In this document: piece after piece, positions 5,872-6,036 of the stretch
How the letters are laid out: each line of letters starts with the position of its first letter
Position numbering within the stretch: position 1 is the first letter of the stretch
DNA from: Rhodospirillales bacterium
Lineage (GTDB): Bacteria > Pseudomonadota > Alphaproteobacteria > QKFK01 > SZUA-500
Assembly: GCA_003252195.1 (NCBI GenBank)
Contig: QKFK01000065.1
Coordinates: 1-6,036 of the forward strand
Length of the DNA: 6,036 nt
Direction of reading: 5' to 3'
The notes under the pieces: generated by a model
Database searches by the model: none
What the model was told of the DNA's origin: nothing
Seen by the model: the letters and a program-made list of their open reading frames with translations, nothing else
Program-made: the position numbers and the translations under genes

Positions 5872-6036
5872 CTACATCAAATAATTCTTCATAAAGTTTT
5901 CTGCACCGTTTTTAACCAGCGAGCTTTTGATTCTGCGTCTGGTTTTTGGTCCCATAATGCCGTCTTCTTTTAAGGTTTCGTCTTCATCATCAGTGGCAGA
6001 TTGATTTAGCTTGTTCTGCATATTTTTTACAACCTT
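5872..6036 (-). CDS. C-terminal fragment with peptidoglycan-binding-like motif, 5' truncated
   Basis: On the minus strand the frame is open from the right edge to a TAG at 5874-5872, giving 54 residues. VVKNMQNKLN (2-11) followed by DGIMGPKTRRRIKSSL (25-40) fits the PG_binding_1 repeat pattern (V..LQ..LN, then vDGifGpkTraAv), a fold that binds cell-wall peptidoglycan, usually as an add-on to hydrolases or transpeptidases. An acidic stretch (TDDEDE, 15-20) lies where a loop would be. The motif starts before Met6, so the gene most likely continues to the right of the window. The alternative is a 49-aa ORF starting at Met6 (6021) with AAGG near 6036. The catalytic part, if any, is not visible. 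A strong terminator follows the stop after 14 bases, which supports a real gene end here. Confidence 0.7.
   Translation of the reverse strand, partial: KVVKNMQNKLNQSATDDEDETLKEDGIMGPKTRRRIKSSLVKNGAENFMKNYLM

Noticed and set aside
1..6036. Lack of TGA stops as a sign that TGA is recoded to tryptophan.
   Set aside because: All tryptophans I checked are TGG and there are no in-frame TGA codons inside the recognised genes, so the standard code fits.

Overview
This AT-rich window reads as an ordinary bacterial chromosomal segment, most likely from a low-GC alphaproteobacterium. That placement is an inference. It rests mainly on the response regulator/Hpt-like gene pair, whose regulator has a GPDRRR-type basic tail. 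It also rests on an MCE-associated (PqiC-like) lipoprotein and an iron-sulfur RNA methyltransferase, which point to a Gram-negative proteobacterium. There are no rRNAs, recognisable tRNAs, CRISPR arrays or insertion sequences. All stop codons fit the standard code.

Layout. 1-1047 (+): a MurD-family peptidoglycan ligase cut by the left edge. Its motifs depart from classical MurD in the direction of MurD2, the L-glutamate-adding form. 1048-1195: a leader with a sigma70-like promoter, a near-canonical Fur-box dyad and a small hairpin. 1196-2311 (+): an unrecognised soluble, helical protein of 371 aa. 2312-2472: a convergent gap with no convincing terminator. 3444-2473 (-): a two-gene signalling operon, with a single-domain response regulator carrying a repeated basic tail, followed 3 nt later by an Hpt-like protein. 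3445-3678: a divergent control region where a palindromic TTGCAA may be the -35 element for both directions. 3679-5640 (+): a lipoprotein resembling the ABC-transport auxiliary family, then a TrmA/RlmD-type 23S rRNA or tRNA m5U methyltransferase. 5641-5871: intergenic, ending in a strong hairpin terminator. 5872-6036 (-): the C-terminal end of a protein with a peptidoglycan-binding-domain-like motif, cut by the right edge.

How the genes relate. The regulator and Hpt-like protein probably exchange phosphate, with each other or with an unseen histidine kinase. The lipoprotein and methyltransferase are 18 nt apart and probably co-transcribed, though functionally unrelated. Two cell-wall-related genes sit at the window's edges, but nothing links them to the genes between. 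The most interesting points are the probable MurD2 identity, the possible iron control of the unknown 371-aa protein, and the symmetrical divergent promoter. I see no clearly new multi-gene system.
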